64,000 nt of DNA from Chrysoperla carnea (GCF_905475395.1 NC_058339.1:5154001-5218000), one strand, 5' to 3'. Counted from the first letter of the stretch, positions 10,301 to 24,930 are shown. The notes: generated from the sequence alone by a model not told the origin. Translations and numbers: made by a program.

Positions 10301-13300
10301 ATAATATAAAATTTATAAATGTTATTATTATTTATATTAAATAAATTATTCATCAACACTTGAAGTGGTTATAGATTCATAAATAAAAATAAATTTTCAT
10401 TATCCGTATAAAGTTCTTTTAGAGTAACAGATGTGCATAATTTTTACAGTAAATATTAAATTCTAATGAAATTTCTGTCCAACATGATCGCATCGCGTAC
10501 ACACCATTAAAATAATATTTGCCTGGAAGGTAAAATCGTAGACAGTTTATGTGATATGAAATTACTTAGTTGATGGTTTTAAAGCACAAAAAAAAGAATT
10601 AATATTTTTTTGCTGTTGGTAGAGTAGAGTCAAGTATAAAATATAGATAGATAGGTACATTTAATTTGATTATTTGATGTTATTTATTTGTTTAATTAGT
10701 GCTCTATGTGTATTTTATAGCAACAACAGTAGAAGAAGAAGAAGGTTACCTTAGGTTTTAAAAACTATGATCAAGGTTATTTATTTGTTTGTGTTAATGA
10801 GTTTATATCTTATATGTTAGTACAATGCATTTTATATTTTATTTTGTAAAAAATCCTGAATGTTATTGTATAACTTTATTGATCGGAATCCATTTGTCGA
10901 ATTATCATTTGGAAACAAACAAAAATTATTTAAAAAAGTAAAAAACGAGGCGAAATAGCATATAAACCACTATCTTTCCCACATATTTTATTTTTACAGT
11001 CAACCTCCAACGAAAAAAAATCGGTAAAAATGGGCCTATCTAGGTCCCATGACCTATAGTAACCGGAAAATTGTGCGTATGTACTCTAGCTTCAACTTTT
11101 GTATGAAAACTTTTTTTGTATGACCCCTCTGTTCAAAGCTATACTCAAAAAAGCAAAATTTCTATGTTTCTAATTCAAATTTCGGGCTTAAAAATGGCCA
11201 TATATTTTCTTCTCTCTTCGGGGAGCAGAATGACCCAAAAATTCGGGATCGACGCATAAAATTACCCATAAGAAAAGTATTTTCATCCATTCTCATTTTT
11301 TTTCGAAACGGGCTCGATTTTGACTACCAAGAGACTGTCTTACAAAGAAAATTTTAAATATCTGTAATATTCTGGATCAGAAAAAGAGATTAAGTTATTT
11401 GATATATCGAACAAAAATTTCGAAAAAATGTATCTTAAATTTTTTGTGCATAAAGCAATTATTCTTTTTTGGTAATGGAATAATTTTCTACGTTAAAATT
11501 AAGGGTAACCACTTTAAAAACTAGAAAACGTCACTGGAATCATGAAATTAAAAATGTTCATCTATGATTTTAACCAAGACTAACAGTTTCTCTACCGTAA
11601 GCTGCTTTAGCGTCATGGCTATCATGGTTCTTTTGATTAGCTTTTCCTGTAAACGAACTTTTCCGATTTTGAAGGTGATTCCCATCCGCTTGGTTCTGAA
11701 AATTTCTGTGTTATCTCAAAATATTTTACACAATGGAAGATTAAATAATTGCCATAATAATTGCACTGAACTAAGTATATATTTTTTACAGAGTGTATAG
11801 TAAAATTTTAATTGCAAAATTATGGTTTTTAGTGGATGTTTATTTGTCTTTTTTATAGCTTTTTCTATGTAATTCGCCATTATATTAACCATTTTTGCTC
11901 ATTCAAATGTAGTTTTATTAGTTTTTTTTTATTTTATTACTCACAACACTGTGATTTTATATGGAGAAATATTTTTTAACCAAAGATTTTCATGTGTAAT
12001 TTAATTGTTTTTTGAAGTCGGTTAGTTTTTTTTATTGTATTTTTGAAAATTATCCAAAAAATTTAAAATTTTATTTATCAATTTACCATCCCTTTTATAC
12101 GTCTTTTGTAAAAAATTCATATCGATTATCTAGAATTAGCTATCAAAGTCAATATTTCTACCCAACAAGGGCACATTTCTCATAAATTTCATCATTTCAT
12201 TTCATCTCATTTTTGCTTCGGTCTCAACAAACCAACCTAAAAGAAACATAATTATGTGTGCGGTCTAATCGCTTGAACATAAAGTAGTGTTGTTTAACTT
12301 AACAACTACTTAAAAACTTTTAAAATCAAAACATGATTTTTACATTTGTTACAAAACACAGAACTTGTTAAGAAAAGGTACAGGTATACCTCATACCTGT
12401 CTAACTTGAGCTATCCTTGTTAATCTTTTGTGACTGTCTAGTTTTAAGTAAATAATAGTTAATCCTTAAAATTATTATTATTATTATTGAACAATAAATG
12501 GAATGGAATGTTTGGTAGGTACTTAAGTACCGGAAATCACTTGTTTCTTTGATTGTTTTTTAGTAATTTAATAATAACTGCTTCTCTAAAAATGGGTATG
12601 CGTTCAATTTAGTGAAAATAATGATTGCTAATAAAAAATAAATATTTTAAACCTCACAGAAAAAACAATTGTCGTTTCTCCTGGTAACTTTTTTTTTGTG
12701 TACAGACACATTATTTTACATTTTATGCAACGTACATTACCTCCCAGAAATTACTTTTAATGTGAATGCTTTTAATTCGTCATTAAAACCCAAATAACCT
12801 TAGATAGGTGTTTGAAAAAAATTAATAAGATGGCGGATTTTTGACGCGAAATAGTATTAAGTTATTTTAAAAAATTTAAAAAATCTATCGAGTAGGGTAT
12901 CAAAATAAAGGAAATTAAAAAGTAATTATCAAATATATATATTTAATTAGGAATAATAAATTGGTTTAAATATAATTATAGTTTAATAAGAAGGGTTTTT
13001 TAATGTCGTGGCACTAAAAAAACTAAATGATTGAATAAAATTTAATCCATATAGTAAAATATAGTTTTTCTATCTCCATCTGACAACGATGATGATGCAA
13101 TGTTTTAAGTGGCTCACTTTTTAAACATAAAGACATCATCGGTCGTTATCAGCACCAAATCGTTCAGTCAACAAACACATAAATTACATCGTGAGAATGT
13201 GTCAACGTTAATAATTACATCTTAATGAGTTTAAATAAAATAAAAATACCTTACTCATGTCACAAAGTGGATTGGATGTAGAAAAAAAAAACCCTATAAT

Positions 13301-14800
13301 TTTAACATTTTAGTAATACCAACTCTAACGTATAATTTTATAATAATTTGAACACAAAAAAAAATATAGAGGTGATTATGTAGAAGGTTTTATAAAAATA
13401 AGGTAACGTAAGCATTTTGGTAATTTGAAAATATCCTTTTTAATTTGTAAGAGCTTTTAATAATTAAGTAATTTTTATTCATACCACTAATAAAAAATAA
13501 TAGATTTTTACAAATAAATGAGTAATGTCACATAATAGGTGGCCATACAAGGTAGGTATTCAGTTTGTCTAATCCTATCGGTAGGTATTAAAGGAAAATT
13601 ATAAAAAAAAAAACAAAGTTTTACTTCATTTTCTAGCTATATCTCTGCTAAAACTTATCGAATTTGAAACCGTACAAACTCACTTGAAAACTTACTACTT
13701 TTTAGTGTTGAAAGGGTGAGAAATATTATCCCTATTTTAGTAAGCGACTGGAGGTGATAAAAATTTTTGGGCAATAGATACCAAAGCAAGAAAGTAGGTA
13801 CAAGTTTAAAAATGATATAATGAGATTTTAGATATTTTACTTGATAGTTATTTTGAAATAAATAACAATAAATGGCTTTGAAAATTTCAAATTCGACCCG
13901 ATTTTATTTCAAATAGAGTTCTTCTCATAAATTATCTTTGATAATAATTATACAAATTCAATAAATTGTTTCATTAAATAATAGCAAAGCATTTATGAAT
14001 TAAATTTGCGTTGAAATAAATTTTATTTAAATTAAAGATCAAATAATTTGAACTGTCAAAAAAATTATTGAACAAAATAATAAAATCAAAAGAATTATTG
14101 CAATGCACATATGAACTTAACAACTATATATTATATTATTATTAATTTATATCGGTACTATTCAAATATTTTAACGTTGAATATATGCTTCATTATTATT
14201 CGTTTGATGAGATACAGACCTGAAAGTTGTAGAAGCTGTAAGAATCGCATTATATTTTTTTTTGCTAATATTGAGTTTGTACACGACAAAACCGTCTGCC
14301 AATAAATTTTTGGTGAATTGAACAGCCTTGCCTTTGATTTAAAAGTATGGCAGACTGTAAAAATTTTTCTCTTTTTATTACAAACAAATATTAATACGTT
14401 ATACATATGTAATTTTATACATTTTTGTGTATATAAGTCCCCTATCATTGGCAGACTTTAAAAAATTGTTTTCCTGTCACTATTTGACAGTTTATTTAAG
14501 TTGATGCTTTTTGAAGCTCAATTGCCAATCCAATATTCAATGTTCAACGTTATAAAGAGTTTAAACTTGCATCATAATGAACACCAGTTGTGTTATTTTG
14601 ACCAACAAAAGTTAGTTAAATAATAAAAACAGAAACTGTTAATGAATATGTTCAAATGAATCAAAACTAAATTTGAAATGAAATGAATTAACTTGACCCA
14701 GAGTGTAATGTAAGTAAATTATTATTAAATTGAACCTTTTGAAAACAAATAAAATACGATGTTGACCTATTTAAAATAAAAATAATTTAACTTTAATAAA
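10301..14800. other. AT-rich non-coding stretch with no gene seen
   Basis: Only short, low-complexity frames occur. Around 11000-11330 the sequence is somewhat more complex and may be an old repeat. No splice-bordered exon was found on either strand. Confidence 0.45.
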
Positions 14801-14815
14801 ATCATATATTTAATT

Positions 14816-15000
14816 CGAATAGTATTTTTGTGTGTATAACGTATACGTAATACAAGTTGCCTATCTATTAATTTTTTAAGGCAACTTTATATGGACAGCT
14901 TAATTGAATTAACAATTTATTTTTTATTAACAAATAAAAAGGATATTTGACACCTAAGAAACACATTAAAAGTAAATTTTTTAACATGGAAAATTTCCCG
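14816..15000. repeat. Dispersed repeat sharing the ACGTAATACAAGTTGCCTAT core
   Basis: The core at about 14847 recurs in the same orientation near 48270 and inverted near 50250. A second shared block, GACACCTA..AAACACATT at about 14950, recurs near 44130 and, inverted, near 48010 and 50140. The family is short and non-coding. Confidence 0.55.
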
Positions 15001-15494
15001 CATGAGTAAAAATATACCTATTTAAAAGATGTTATTAATTTAATTTTGTTTATTCATTAAAATTAATTTATTATGATATTTATTATGAGATAATTTTGAC
15101 CCATATTTAAAAAAAAAATAATTTTTTTTAAGATTAAATACTAGACACCGCACATTCCACAAGTTTTTTTTTTAATTCATGTACTTCACAAATTATGAAA
15201 TACGATCAAAATGTGTTCAAGAAACAAATAATTTCTACAGAGATAACAATAATTTCTACATATTTTATTTGTTAATAGTAAAGCAGCTGTTGTGGACAAA
15301 TATCAGAAGTATTTCTTCTACACTTGCTAAGAAAAGTATAAAATAATTTTATTAAAATCGCTTACAAATTTTTTTATCTGGGTGTCATGGAAACGATTTT
15401 ACCATATTCAAATTAATTGTTTTGATTATATAAATATTTTTCACATACCTACTTTTTTAAATAAATAAAAAAAATCTAATATATACCTATACAG

Positions 15495-15640
15495 ATCTCG
15501 TGTCACGGTGTTTGTGTTTAAACTCCTCCGAAACGATTTAACCGACTTTCATGAAATTTTTTTTGTACATTCCGTAGGTATGAGCCCCATATAAAAAATT
15601 TTATGGACAAATATGTATCAATGCACGCTTAATGTCAATG
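15495..15640 (+). repeat. Common insect dispersed repeat fragment
   Basis: The segment with TCGTGTCACGGTGTTTGTG, CTCCTCCGAAACGATTTAAC and CATGAAATTTT.. has the wording of a widespread insect transposon-derived repeat. It has no coding capacity. I assign the family from recall of the pattern, not from a search. Confidence 0.5.
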
Positions 15641-18221
15641 GAACTAAAATTTTCTTAACTTCATGCGGTTTATAATATTTAGAAAATACAATTATAATTA
15701 TTCTTCTCACAAGCCGTATGTTAGGAATGTTTCTTTATAAAGCAAAATCGAAATTATAGAGTGGTAAATATTGATTCCCTATTAGCAAAGATTTATAACA
15801 TAAATTGTAGGTATACTAAAAGGCAACAAATATTGAACGGTTGGGCCTACCAAAGAATCACAACCTCTTCAAGATCGATCAAGATAAGGACGAAACGCCA
15901 CCCTCTGATTGCAGCTCCACATCGTTCAAATAGTTCAAAGTCATCAAATTTACCTTTATGGGTTCAGTCTTTCCAATCGACTCCCGTTATGTAATTATAT
16001 TTTGCATAGAATATAATAAATATATGTAATATTTATATCGGTATAAATATAATAATTGTAATAATTTGCATACAAAGTGCAATTCGCATAAACATAAAAA
16101 GAAGAATATTATAATGAATACATAAATATAAACACATGAAATGATTTATTAGATTTTATTATATTTATATTTATTTATTTTATTTATTATTATTATTCAC
16201 TGAAACTATTATTTAAACTTAATTTTAAAATGATAAATTGTTACAATTTTATTATATTATGTAAAATCTAAATAAATTATATTTTAAAAATATAAATGAC
16301 TATACTTTCTAACTCAAAACATTTGAATCGTATATAGGATTTCTTGGTGATTTGAAGATTCATGGGCATAAATTTAGTCATTGATTTTACTCTCGAAAAT
16401 TGAGACAAACTATTGTCCTTCAAATCCAATATGTATTAAGCACAAATTACTTTTATTTGAAAAATAATTCACATTTTCTTAGTTTATGTTTGATGAAACA
16501 TTAAGTCTTTCTTCAAGGATTTGCTGAATGATAGAAGAGTGAAAAGAGAACAATCTCTTCCGTAATGAAAGGTTAGTTATAATTCTAAATTTTTAACAAA
16601 TTAACACAGAATTAATAAAAAAAAAAAGTTTTAAACAAATTATATACATTCAAAAGATATCTGTAAGACAAAAAATTCATTTTAAAACTTAACAACAAAA
16701 AAAAAAGGGTTTTAATAATAACCTTTATATATGGACAACACACAAAAAAGAATAAAAATAATTTGACATGATAAAGCCATTAAAACCATTATATGATATC
16801 TTTATTATTTTAACAAAAAGTAGTTGAAACTAATTTTCAAAACTGATTGTATCTTTCTATATTTTTTATTTTTTGCTGTTTATTCTATTTGCTTGTCATA
16901 TACCTAGATTATGAGCCTATAAAAAAAATATTTTAGTATATATATATATATAGTGTAACCTAGTTACAGAGGTAACCTATACCTCCTATAACTATCAGTT
17001 ACTTTTAAATTCATTCAGTATTTTTAAATTTTGAAATAGGGTTGAACAAAATATATATTCATTTCGCAATATATAATAAGCCATTTCGGAAATCACATTC
17101 CTAAATCTCTTTGAAAAAAATCATAGAGATAATACTATGGAGCTGTATAGACATAGGTAACAAAATCAGAGAATTCTTGACCACAGTCAGAAAGGTAGAA
17201 AAAGGCAGAAAAGGTAGGCGTATAAGAGAGATGATGACAGCTATATACGTTAAATTCTTTCCGTTATCTTATAATAACCCTTAAGCCTCCTTTACACAAT
17301 AGAAATTACTTAAAATTACACATTTCTAAAACGGACGTGATGTCATAGTATGTAGCTCATAGTGATGTCAGACTTGTTGACATACTGTATGGTATTAATT
17401 ACTTATATTTTGTATGGTATTACCATGGATATATACTATAACTACTACATACGTGGGTATTACATCTGTAGTAAATAGTACATTGAGCTGCCACCAAGTG
17501 ACAGCTCATATTTTAATACGTCTGGACGCTCTTTAAGGACTGCGTTTACAACATTTTTAAACAGTATTTATATTTTTTACTATATAATAACGGTGTAAAA
17601 AATAAATTAAAAGTATAAAAAAATACGTTAATATTCCCTGTTTAAACATCCCTTGTTATCAGCAACAAATGCCTTAAAGGGGTATAATAAGATCCAACAA
17701 AAAAAAGTTTTAAAATAGTTATGGTGTGGTCATCTTCAAACAGAGTTAGAGAATTATATGATATCTGATTCGTTTTCTTTATTTTTTTTTGATGCTAATT
17801 GCCACTGCTCTCAGGTTGATATGTACCTAGGTATAGTTAGCTAAAGCTGTATAGTTGATTCCCAGGCCCAGGTGGCCTCTGTCTCAAAGGAATTTATTTA
17901 TATAAATTGTATCGTTTTTGTTTTTGTTTGTTTGTAGGTATCATGATATAAGATGAAGCGTGTATACAATAATATTAGCATAATCGTATTTTGAAATCAG
18001 TGATTCTTAAACAATATTTAACATCAATCTTTGTTTACTTCTACTCTTTTTTTTTGTTTCCTTTTTTATTGTATTGAGAAGAGTAATCGGGGATGTTTCT
18101 TTCAAATTTTAGATTCGATGTCTAGATATTTTTATTGTTTTAATATACCATTTTAATCTATACACTTAAATATTTCGTTTTGTAAAAATAACTTAAACAT
18201 AAGTTACAGGGTTTTATAGGG

Positions 18222-18330
18222 GACATCATGTTCTGACTGATCAGAATGGAGCTTTTATTTAAATTTTTTGGATTGGTTAACTACAAAACGAGCAATTGGC
18301 CATAAAAGATTAAAATGGTACACAATGTAA
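18222..18330. repeat. Dispersed repeat related to 7858-7950 and 48091-48200
   Basis: It shares an AACATGATG-type block, an internal GTTAACTACAAAACGA-like block and a TAAAATGGT-CAC end with the other two copies. The block order is preserved but the copies are diverged. Confidence 0.5.
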
Positions 18331-19677
18331 ATTAAGAAAACTGTCAAAAAGCTCACCAATAAAAGCGAACTTTCATGATTTTTTTTCTCACTTGTCTTAA
18401 TTTGACATGTTTACCCATATTTTACGCGATCATAATAATTCTTTTATTTTTATTTTGGTATGAGATTAAATTGTTAAGCTGTTTATTTGAACTTGCTGGA
18501 ATGCAAAAGGACTTTATGAGAAAAGAAAACATTAAAAAAATGATATCAAATATCAACTGAAATGAAAAAGTTAAGTTACAAACAAACAAAGAAGATAAAC
18601 AGTTAGTTTCAATAACTTCTTTTATCGGTTTTGAAATCATCTTCTTCAGAAGATGTTCTTTTTTTATCATCATAAAAGAGTTACTCATATATGAAAATTA
18701 AGTGTTTGTTTATATTATTAACCATACCATAAAAGATGTTGTATACACATGAAGCCGGAGATTTCAATACGGTAAATTTTACAAAATACGAAAAGGTGAT
18801 CGGACTTAATTGTTTTATCGCTTCAGATGAAGAATTCTCACTTCACGAATAGCAAATTGAAGTTGGTTTTTAAAAATCTTCAGTAATATGCAAGGTATGA
18901 TCGTTTAAAATCCCAAATTAAACAAAGAAGAATATCCGCTGGTGACGTTATACATGGATATCGCCATAGAGATTACATATAAAATTTTGTTTTGTTTTTA
19001 TTGCTTATAACTTTGATAGTTTGTTATTTAATTTTAATTTCACTTTCAAATTTTGTCATGATATTCAAGTCTAGTTTTACATTTTTATGGGTTATCCCTT
19101 ATTTCCATTGCAATTCTTCATGGGCTTGTTTTAAGAACAAAAAATTAAAATTCTTCTACCGGCAATTTCTTTATGAAATCACTTTAACCGTGTCTAGTCG
19201 AAAAAAATTAAAATCACAAAGCCTAATATTTATATTTTGAAGCTTTTAACTTGTAACTTTCTCTAGGAATCGAATTACATATATATATGCAGTCCATCAG
19301 TTATTCATACAAATTTTTAACAGTATAAAAAGAAAATATAGCTATTTTTAACAAGCACGTACAAAAATCTGTTTTTTTTATCTACGTATCAGAAGTTAAA
19401 GGATTTTTGATGTCTTGTTTAAACATACATAAATACATTATCTTTTTTCCTTTGGGTGGTAAAAAAAATGATTTAAGTTTTCGTTTCGTGTTGGTAATCT
19501 TTTACTAAAAAAAAACACGATGAAACAAAATCCTTCGTCAATTTGATATACATATACCGGGTGTCCTTATCAAGACGAATGAAAAAAAAAACCATCCATT
19601 CCATTGGTAATTTATATAAAATCTCAAAATAAAAACATAAACAATTTGCTGTCTTTATCGTCACATTTAATTATCAA

Positions 19678-19835
19678 AGAAAAGCTTATAGATTAATATT
19701 CCGGGTGTTGCTAGAAACCCTATTGCTTCAATTTTTGTATATACTTCCCTCTTCACAGAAACAGTCAAATGTCAATCTTTTCAACCAATTTAGGTCATTT
19801 CACGTCAAAAGATCCTTTGTGTCTTCTTCGTAAAG
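19678..19835. repeat. Dispersed repeat, copy 1 of a pair
   Basis: The segment from AAAAGCTTATAGATTAATAT through CAATTTTTGTATATAC and CACGTCAAAAGATC recurs at 45903-46062 with moderate divergence. Confidence 0.65.
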
Positions 19836-20279
19836 GTTATCGTATTATTATTGTGCAATAAAACCCAGATTTTCTTCCAGAGCTACCAGTTTTGAATGCA
19901 AGTGCTAAAAACTTGAGAAACCAATCAACTCCTCTATTGTCGAAAAGCTCAACCCAACCAACTCATAATTTACAGTTATCCGTCGCCATTTTTTTAGAGA
20001 CTCTTTTTTCCGGGGCTTTTTTTGTTCCCGATTACTATTGTCTCATGTAAATTACCCCATTCAAATTTTGAAGACCATATCAAATATAAGTCAGTCTCTA
20101 ACGCGATATAATCTGCCTTATCATAAAGCTTATCAAATACTTTTAAAATAATGATGTAATTACATTTGATGTGGTTTCGAAGAATAAATATTTTCATGTG
20201 AACTCTCACTAAATTGATAATATAGGTATTTGTAAACCTATATATATGCATAAACTATATGAAGTCGAGTTGTTAAAGT

Positions 20280-20310
20280 AAGACTGATAGACGAACGGAC
20301 GGACGGATGG
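20280..20310. repeat. Short GGAC repeat tract
   Basis: The segment GACGAACGGACGGACGGATG resembles the inner tract of the GGAC-repeat element family, but the flanking family sequence is not recognisable here. Confidence 0.4.
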
Positions 20311-20403
20311 ACCATGAACGATGAACGATGGTGGATTCTCTCATAATGTTTTTCACGGTCTTTGTGGTAGGTAAAATGACTTGAACTACCATAATCATTA
20401 TAG

Positions 20404-20405
<2 letters not shown>

Positions 20406-20454
<49 letters not shown>

Positions 20455-20469
20455 ACACACACACACACA
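20406..20469. repeat. (AC)n microsatellite
   Basis: About 32 AC units with one interruption (CACCACAC). The minus-strand frames through it are repeats of Cys-Val and are not genes. Confidence 0.95.
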
Positions 20470-20617
20470 GCATAGCACAGGTGGAATAATGAATTGTTAG
20501 ACCCATAATTATACCTTTTGTTTGTATTTTAAATCATTATATATGTTTTCTTGTTTCAACCTTTTTTTTCTTCTGAAATTCTCATCGTCCATATTATTGT
20601 TTAATGAATTTTGTTTT

Positions 20618-21110
20618 TGGGGTCCGTAGATAAAAATTAATGCACTGTCATGTCATTCAAAGACAGTTTTAATTGTTTTAAATAACTGAATAAAATTTCA
20701 ATCACAATAATTTAGTACTTAAGCGTAAGGATGTTTCCATAAAATCTGTGTTAAAGTTTACGTTTTTAAAGCTATATTTTATTATGTAAAATGTTATAAG
20801 ACTAGTTTTAAAAAGATTAATTTGGAATAATTAATTAATATTCATTAGTTAAAAGCATGACAAATATTTTTCTGTAAGGAAAATTATAGCAATTGACACT
20901 CGTTTTTTCCATTAAAGACATTTCAAGTGACGAAATGAATGGCATTTGTGTATTACTACTTCTGTAAGTGATTTTATTCTAAATCTTTAGTCATCAATAT
21001 TTCAAAAACTAACCAACTTTTAACAGAATCCACCCTCAAAATTTGAAACGTTAGTCTCAAATATTTGCATACACACATATTTTTGGGGAACGCCCTTGAA
21101 CGAATCTTTT
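20618..21110. repeat. Diverged relative of the TTAA-bordered MITE
   Basis: From about 20890 the sequence follows the same order of motifs as 59790-60030 (ACTCGTTT..CCAT, AAGTGA, GTGATTTT..CTAAATC, ATCAATATTTCAAAAACTA, TTTGAAACGT). It finishes in GGGGAACGCCCTT, where the intact copy ends in AGGAACGTCCTT. The left border is unclear. Confidence 0.5.
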
Positions 21111-21596
21111 TGTTTACTTTTTTATCTAGAAAAAAAAAATGAAATAAAAAAGAAGGATTTTCAACCATTTTTCATGAATCTATGATTGTTCATGTTTTTT
21201 TTATCCGTAGAGTACAAACTATTTAATGTTGATAGAACTTAATTAGTTAAAAAAATTTATATTATAAACGTTTTAAGATCAAAATTATTGATTTTATTGA
21301 TTGATTCTATCAATCATTAGATTTCTTCATTATAGAAATAAGCAAATTATATTTCTGTGTTCTAGTATCAACACGTTTTAGATGCGATATAAAATAATCA
21401 AACGCACACACACACAGAAACAAATGTTTTTATATTTGTATATCGAAATATATATTCATTCGTATATCGAACAGAAAACTTATTTTGAAAAATTACGATT
21501 TCTTTTCCAAATTCCGAAGTACCTACTAAGATTTTACATTCCTAAATTCTTAATTTTATTTTTGTGTAAAGATATGAATTACTTGAATGATATTGA

Positions 21597-21832
21597 ATAA
21601 TGTTTGGAGAGCTATAAATCGTACCTTTGTAACATGAAACGTAAAATCAAACCGCGTTTGCTTGACTTTTGGTGTGCAAAGTTTTTAGAATATAAATAAA
21701 GCAAAAGTTTTGTGAAAAATTTGAACATTAAGAATAATGTTTGGAGAGCTTTAAACCGCGTTTGCTTGAGTTTTGGTGAACAAAGTTTTTAGAATATAAA
21801 TAAAGCAAAAGTTTTTTGAAAAATTTGATTAT
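21597..21832 (+). repeat. Two-unit tandem duplication
   Basis: A unit beginning ATAATGTTTGGAGAGCT at 21597 is repeated from 21734. Both contain AAACCGCGTTTGCTTGA and AGAATATAAATAAAGCAAAA. The second unit lacks about 37 bases that follow the first motif. Confidence 0.85.
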
Positions 21833-23781
21833 TAATTATTCGTAACTTATATATTTCATTTTGTATATTTCTTAAAAGATTTATTTTACCTCTTTTGTTA
21901 AAATGTTTTTTAAATGTAAATATTATTTTAAAAATATTTTGATTAACTTAAGTAGTTAAATGATTGTTGACATATTTATGATGCGACCGACCACCACCAC
22001 CTATTCAAACATATACGATTTAACATTTTGCATTAATTCCGTATCTAATTTAATAAACATATAAAGACTTCATCTAATATTGATATTTTCTTGCTGTGTT
22101 TCAAGTTTATTAGTGTTAAAAAAACGGTATAAGATCGATCTTAATCCATTTTATAACCAGATGAGACATTTTTTTCAAAATTTTATTGATTCATAAACGC
22201 TCATATCATAGTTTTTCTATCGAAAACTGTTCAAAGAATTTTAATGAATTTAATGGTTTTTTGCATTTTATACCATTATTTTCGTAATTAAATTATCTTT
22301 CTTCTTGATACCAGTTTCAATTCTCGTGTCTGTATAATGTGTGTAATCCTGCGTAAAAGTATCCACGGCAAATTCTATTATTTATTCGTCATTTTAAAGC
22401 TTATCGTGCTAGCTAATGGCTAAAAATAGACAATTTATCGCTTAGAAATCAGGAAAATTTGATAGAGAAATACCAAAATATTACTGTATGTTGTGTAATG
22501 ATTTTCAATATTTTTTTTTTTCATTTTTTATTAAGTAGGCAACTTTGGTTACGTCTTTGTAGTACCATATGATATTCTTTCGATATTTTTACAAATTTTA
22601 GCGTATATAAGGGCCAATTTTTATGAACAATAACTCATTATTACCAATAAGAAGAGCCCACAGAGAATCGAGAGTAGTTGTCAAGAAAATAAGCTTTTGG
22701 AAATATTTATGCTTACCCTGCCATCTTTTTCTTGACCAATTTTTCTAAAACTGAATGAGTTTCTACAAAACGTAAGTATCCAATGCTCTCCATATACTAC
22801 AAGAATTTGGTACTCCGAACCAGTCAAAACTTTTATTAGAGGCCAATGAACAAATTTGGCTAGATCTACATTATTCTAAAAAAAAAATATCTGCAATGAC
22901 ATTGACCATTTTTCTTCGTTATTTTATGTGTCCAAAAAAAGTTTAAAAAATGAAATTAGAAATTCATTAAAATTTTGGTGTATATAAGAATGAAAGATAT
23001 TTTGTCGACAAACATTTTATTAATAAGACCTCACATTGCGAATAATTTAAAGAAATCTTTCGTCAAGTTATTTCATTTTTTTTTATTACTCATACGTGCA
23101 ATGTGTGTAGATAATCGCCTCTCTAATACAATGGTATAGTACAGATTTACTCAATGATCTATCTGATCGTTGATCATCACTAATACAGTCACAACTCACA
23201 GTGAATGCTCGCTGACTCGCTCATGTCTACGTGACTAATAATTTTTGTGACTAATAACTACCTACTTATGTGTGAATGAAAAATAATTGCCATCAATTTA
23301 ATTTATCAAAAATAATTTTGAATTACAAAGTTGATCCTCATATAAAACAAACTAACATTTTTTCAAAAATCATAAGCTTTCAGAGGAAACGCAACTTAAA
23401 TAATATGGCAATATTGCATTTAATCGAAAGTAATCACGCTAGCTATATTATTAACGAGCTTATAACACACCCCTTCGTATAAAATATGACATAAAATTTA
23501 ATTCAATGTTTACCCTTCCCAATTTTATTGTTTTTGATCGATTGATTCTATTTTAAAATTGAAATGAATAAATATGAAATTCCTTAGAATTTAATAACAT
23601 AAACAATAAAAATAAATTTATAAAAAATATTAATATTGGATATTTTTAATTATTTATTCTGCATTTCTTGAAATACGTACAGGTATTTAAAAAAAATTTC
23701 TTCTACAAAATTTTTCTACTAAGAAATACCATATACTGAAAGACTTAAAATTAGTCATAATTTATAAAAAAAATCACTTAC

Positions 23782-23895
23782 TGATAACACTTCCTGCGTG
23801 TGGCATAATGCTGACACTGCTGATAATTAAAATTACGTAGAGCAGCATTATGGCAACACGGTCAACAATTGGTTGCCGTAACACCGTCGTAAGTC
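23782..23895 (-). CDS. First coding exon of a secreted or membrane protein (signal peptide exon)
   Basis: Read on the minus strand, a pyrimidine-rich tract ending TTGCAG precedes the exon and a strong donor, A|GTAAGT, follows it. About 47 bases of 5' UTR lead to an ATG at 23848. The coding part then runs 22 codons plus one base (phase 1): a hydrophobic stretch LLYVILIISSVSIM followed by PHAGSVI. This has the form of a signal peptide with a cleavage site near its end. Phase-1 signal exons followed by long introns are typical of insect immunoglobulin-superfamily and other extracellular proteins, but no later exon was found in the 23.7 kb to the left, so the family is unknown. A candidate upstream exon is at 38194-38527. 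Confidence 0.55.
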
Positions 23896-24689
23896 CTGCA
23901 AGATAAAGAAAAAAACAAATTAAAAATCTAGAAATTATACAAATTTTTTTTGCATTCCATAATTCATATCCTCAATACTTAATTTACGTTAATTAACGGG
24001 TTTTTATTGCAGGAATCAATCAATGGGTTATTTTAGAAGAAAAAACCGCAGAGTTCTATTAAATGAGGGGTTTGGAAATTGAATATAGTGGTGAGAAAAA
24101 ACCTCTTTTGTTTTTTACCAAATGTCTCGTAAACGAAGCAAACTTATAAGAAATTTTTTATCAAACTATTTGTAGAAAATTAAATTTTACATCGGATTAG
24201 TATTTAAACTTTACAGTGTACACCAAAAACAGTGCCTAAATATTACATAAATCATACCTATGTATGGATATAAAAAAAACGTATTTTGACCTAAGTAAGA
24301 TAGTAAGTAAAATATAAATAAATACTTATAGGTACAAGAACACAGAGAAATTGACTGTAATGTAGCTTAAAGGTATATTGTCATAGTTAGGTTTTTAATA
24401 CCTACATAAAGTTATAAAAATAATATTTAATTTTTGAATTTAAAAATTATTATAAAACACTGTATTGTAGAGTGCAGAGAATATCATCTTTCTCAGCTCT
24501 CAGCTCTCAGTGAGAATATTATAATAAGGTAATGCGGCTGACTCTGGGTTACAACAGGTTTCATTTGGCACGCACTTATTACAATATATGAGTCAAAATA
24601 CACCATGGTGTCAATGTACAACTTGTTATTATGGAATCAATACAAGAGAATTCTCAAATTCTAACCTCATCTATCAATTAAAAGCATCA

Positions 24690-24930
24690 GTACCTGGATG
24701 ACCGAGCAATTTGAATGTCCCGCTAATGTACTTCAGTTCGATAACTACGATAAAGACCAATAGATGTCAGGAAGAGTCGTATTTTGCAGTTTGTTTCAGT
24801 TTTTGCTAAAAGCGCGGATAAAATGAAATTTTCTAAAAATGAAACCTAGCTAGATTGATTTTTTGCCAGAAAAACCCACGAAAAGTTAATTTTCATGAAA
24901 ATCGTTGGAGCCTTTTCCGAGATTCCCTCA
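24690..24930 (+). repeat. Dispersed repeat fragment
   Basis: The segment includes TACCTGGATGACCGAGCAAT, CCAATAGATGTCAGGAAGAG, ATTTTTTGCCAGAAAAACC and AAAATCGTTGGAGCC..TTCCGAGATTCC. These motifs fit a known style of insect dispersed repeat. A related tail (CGAATTCCCTCAGAGATTTA) is at about 6134. It is non-coding. Confidence 0.5.

Noticed and set aside
17840..17900. GTTGATTCCCAGGCCCAGG resembling a tRNA-derived SINE B box
   Set aside because: No matching A box at the right distance and no second copy seen in the window.
20238..20506. Two minus-strand frames rich in Cys-Val or Val-Cys
   Set aside because: They are translations of the AC microsatellite.
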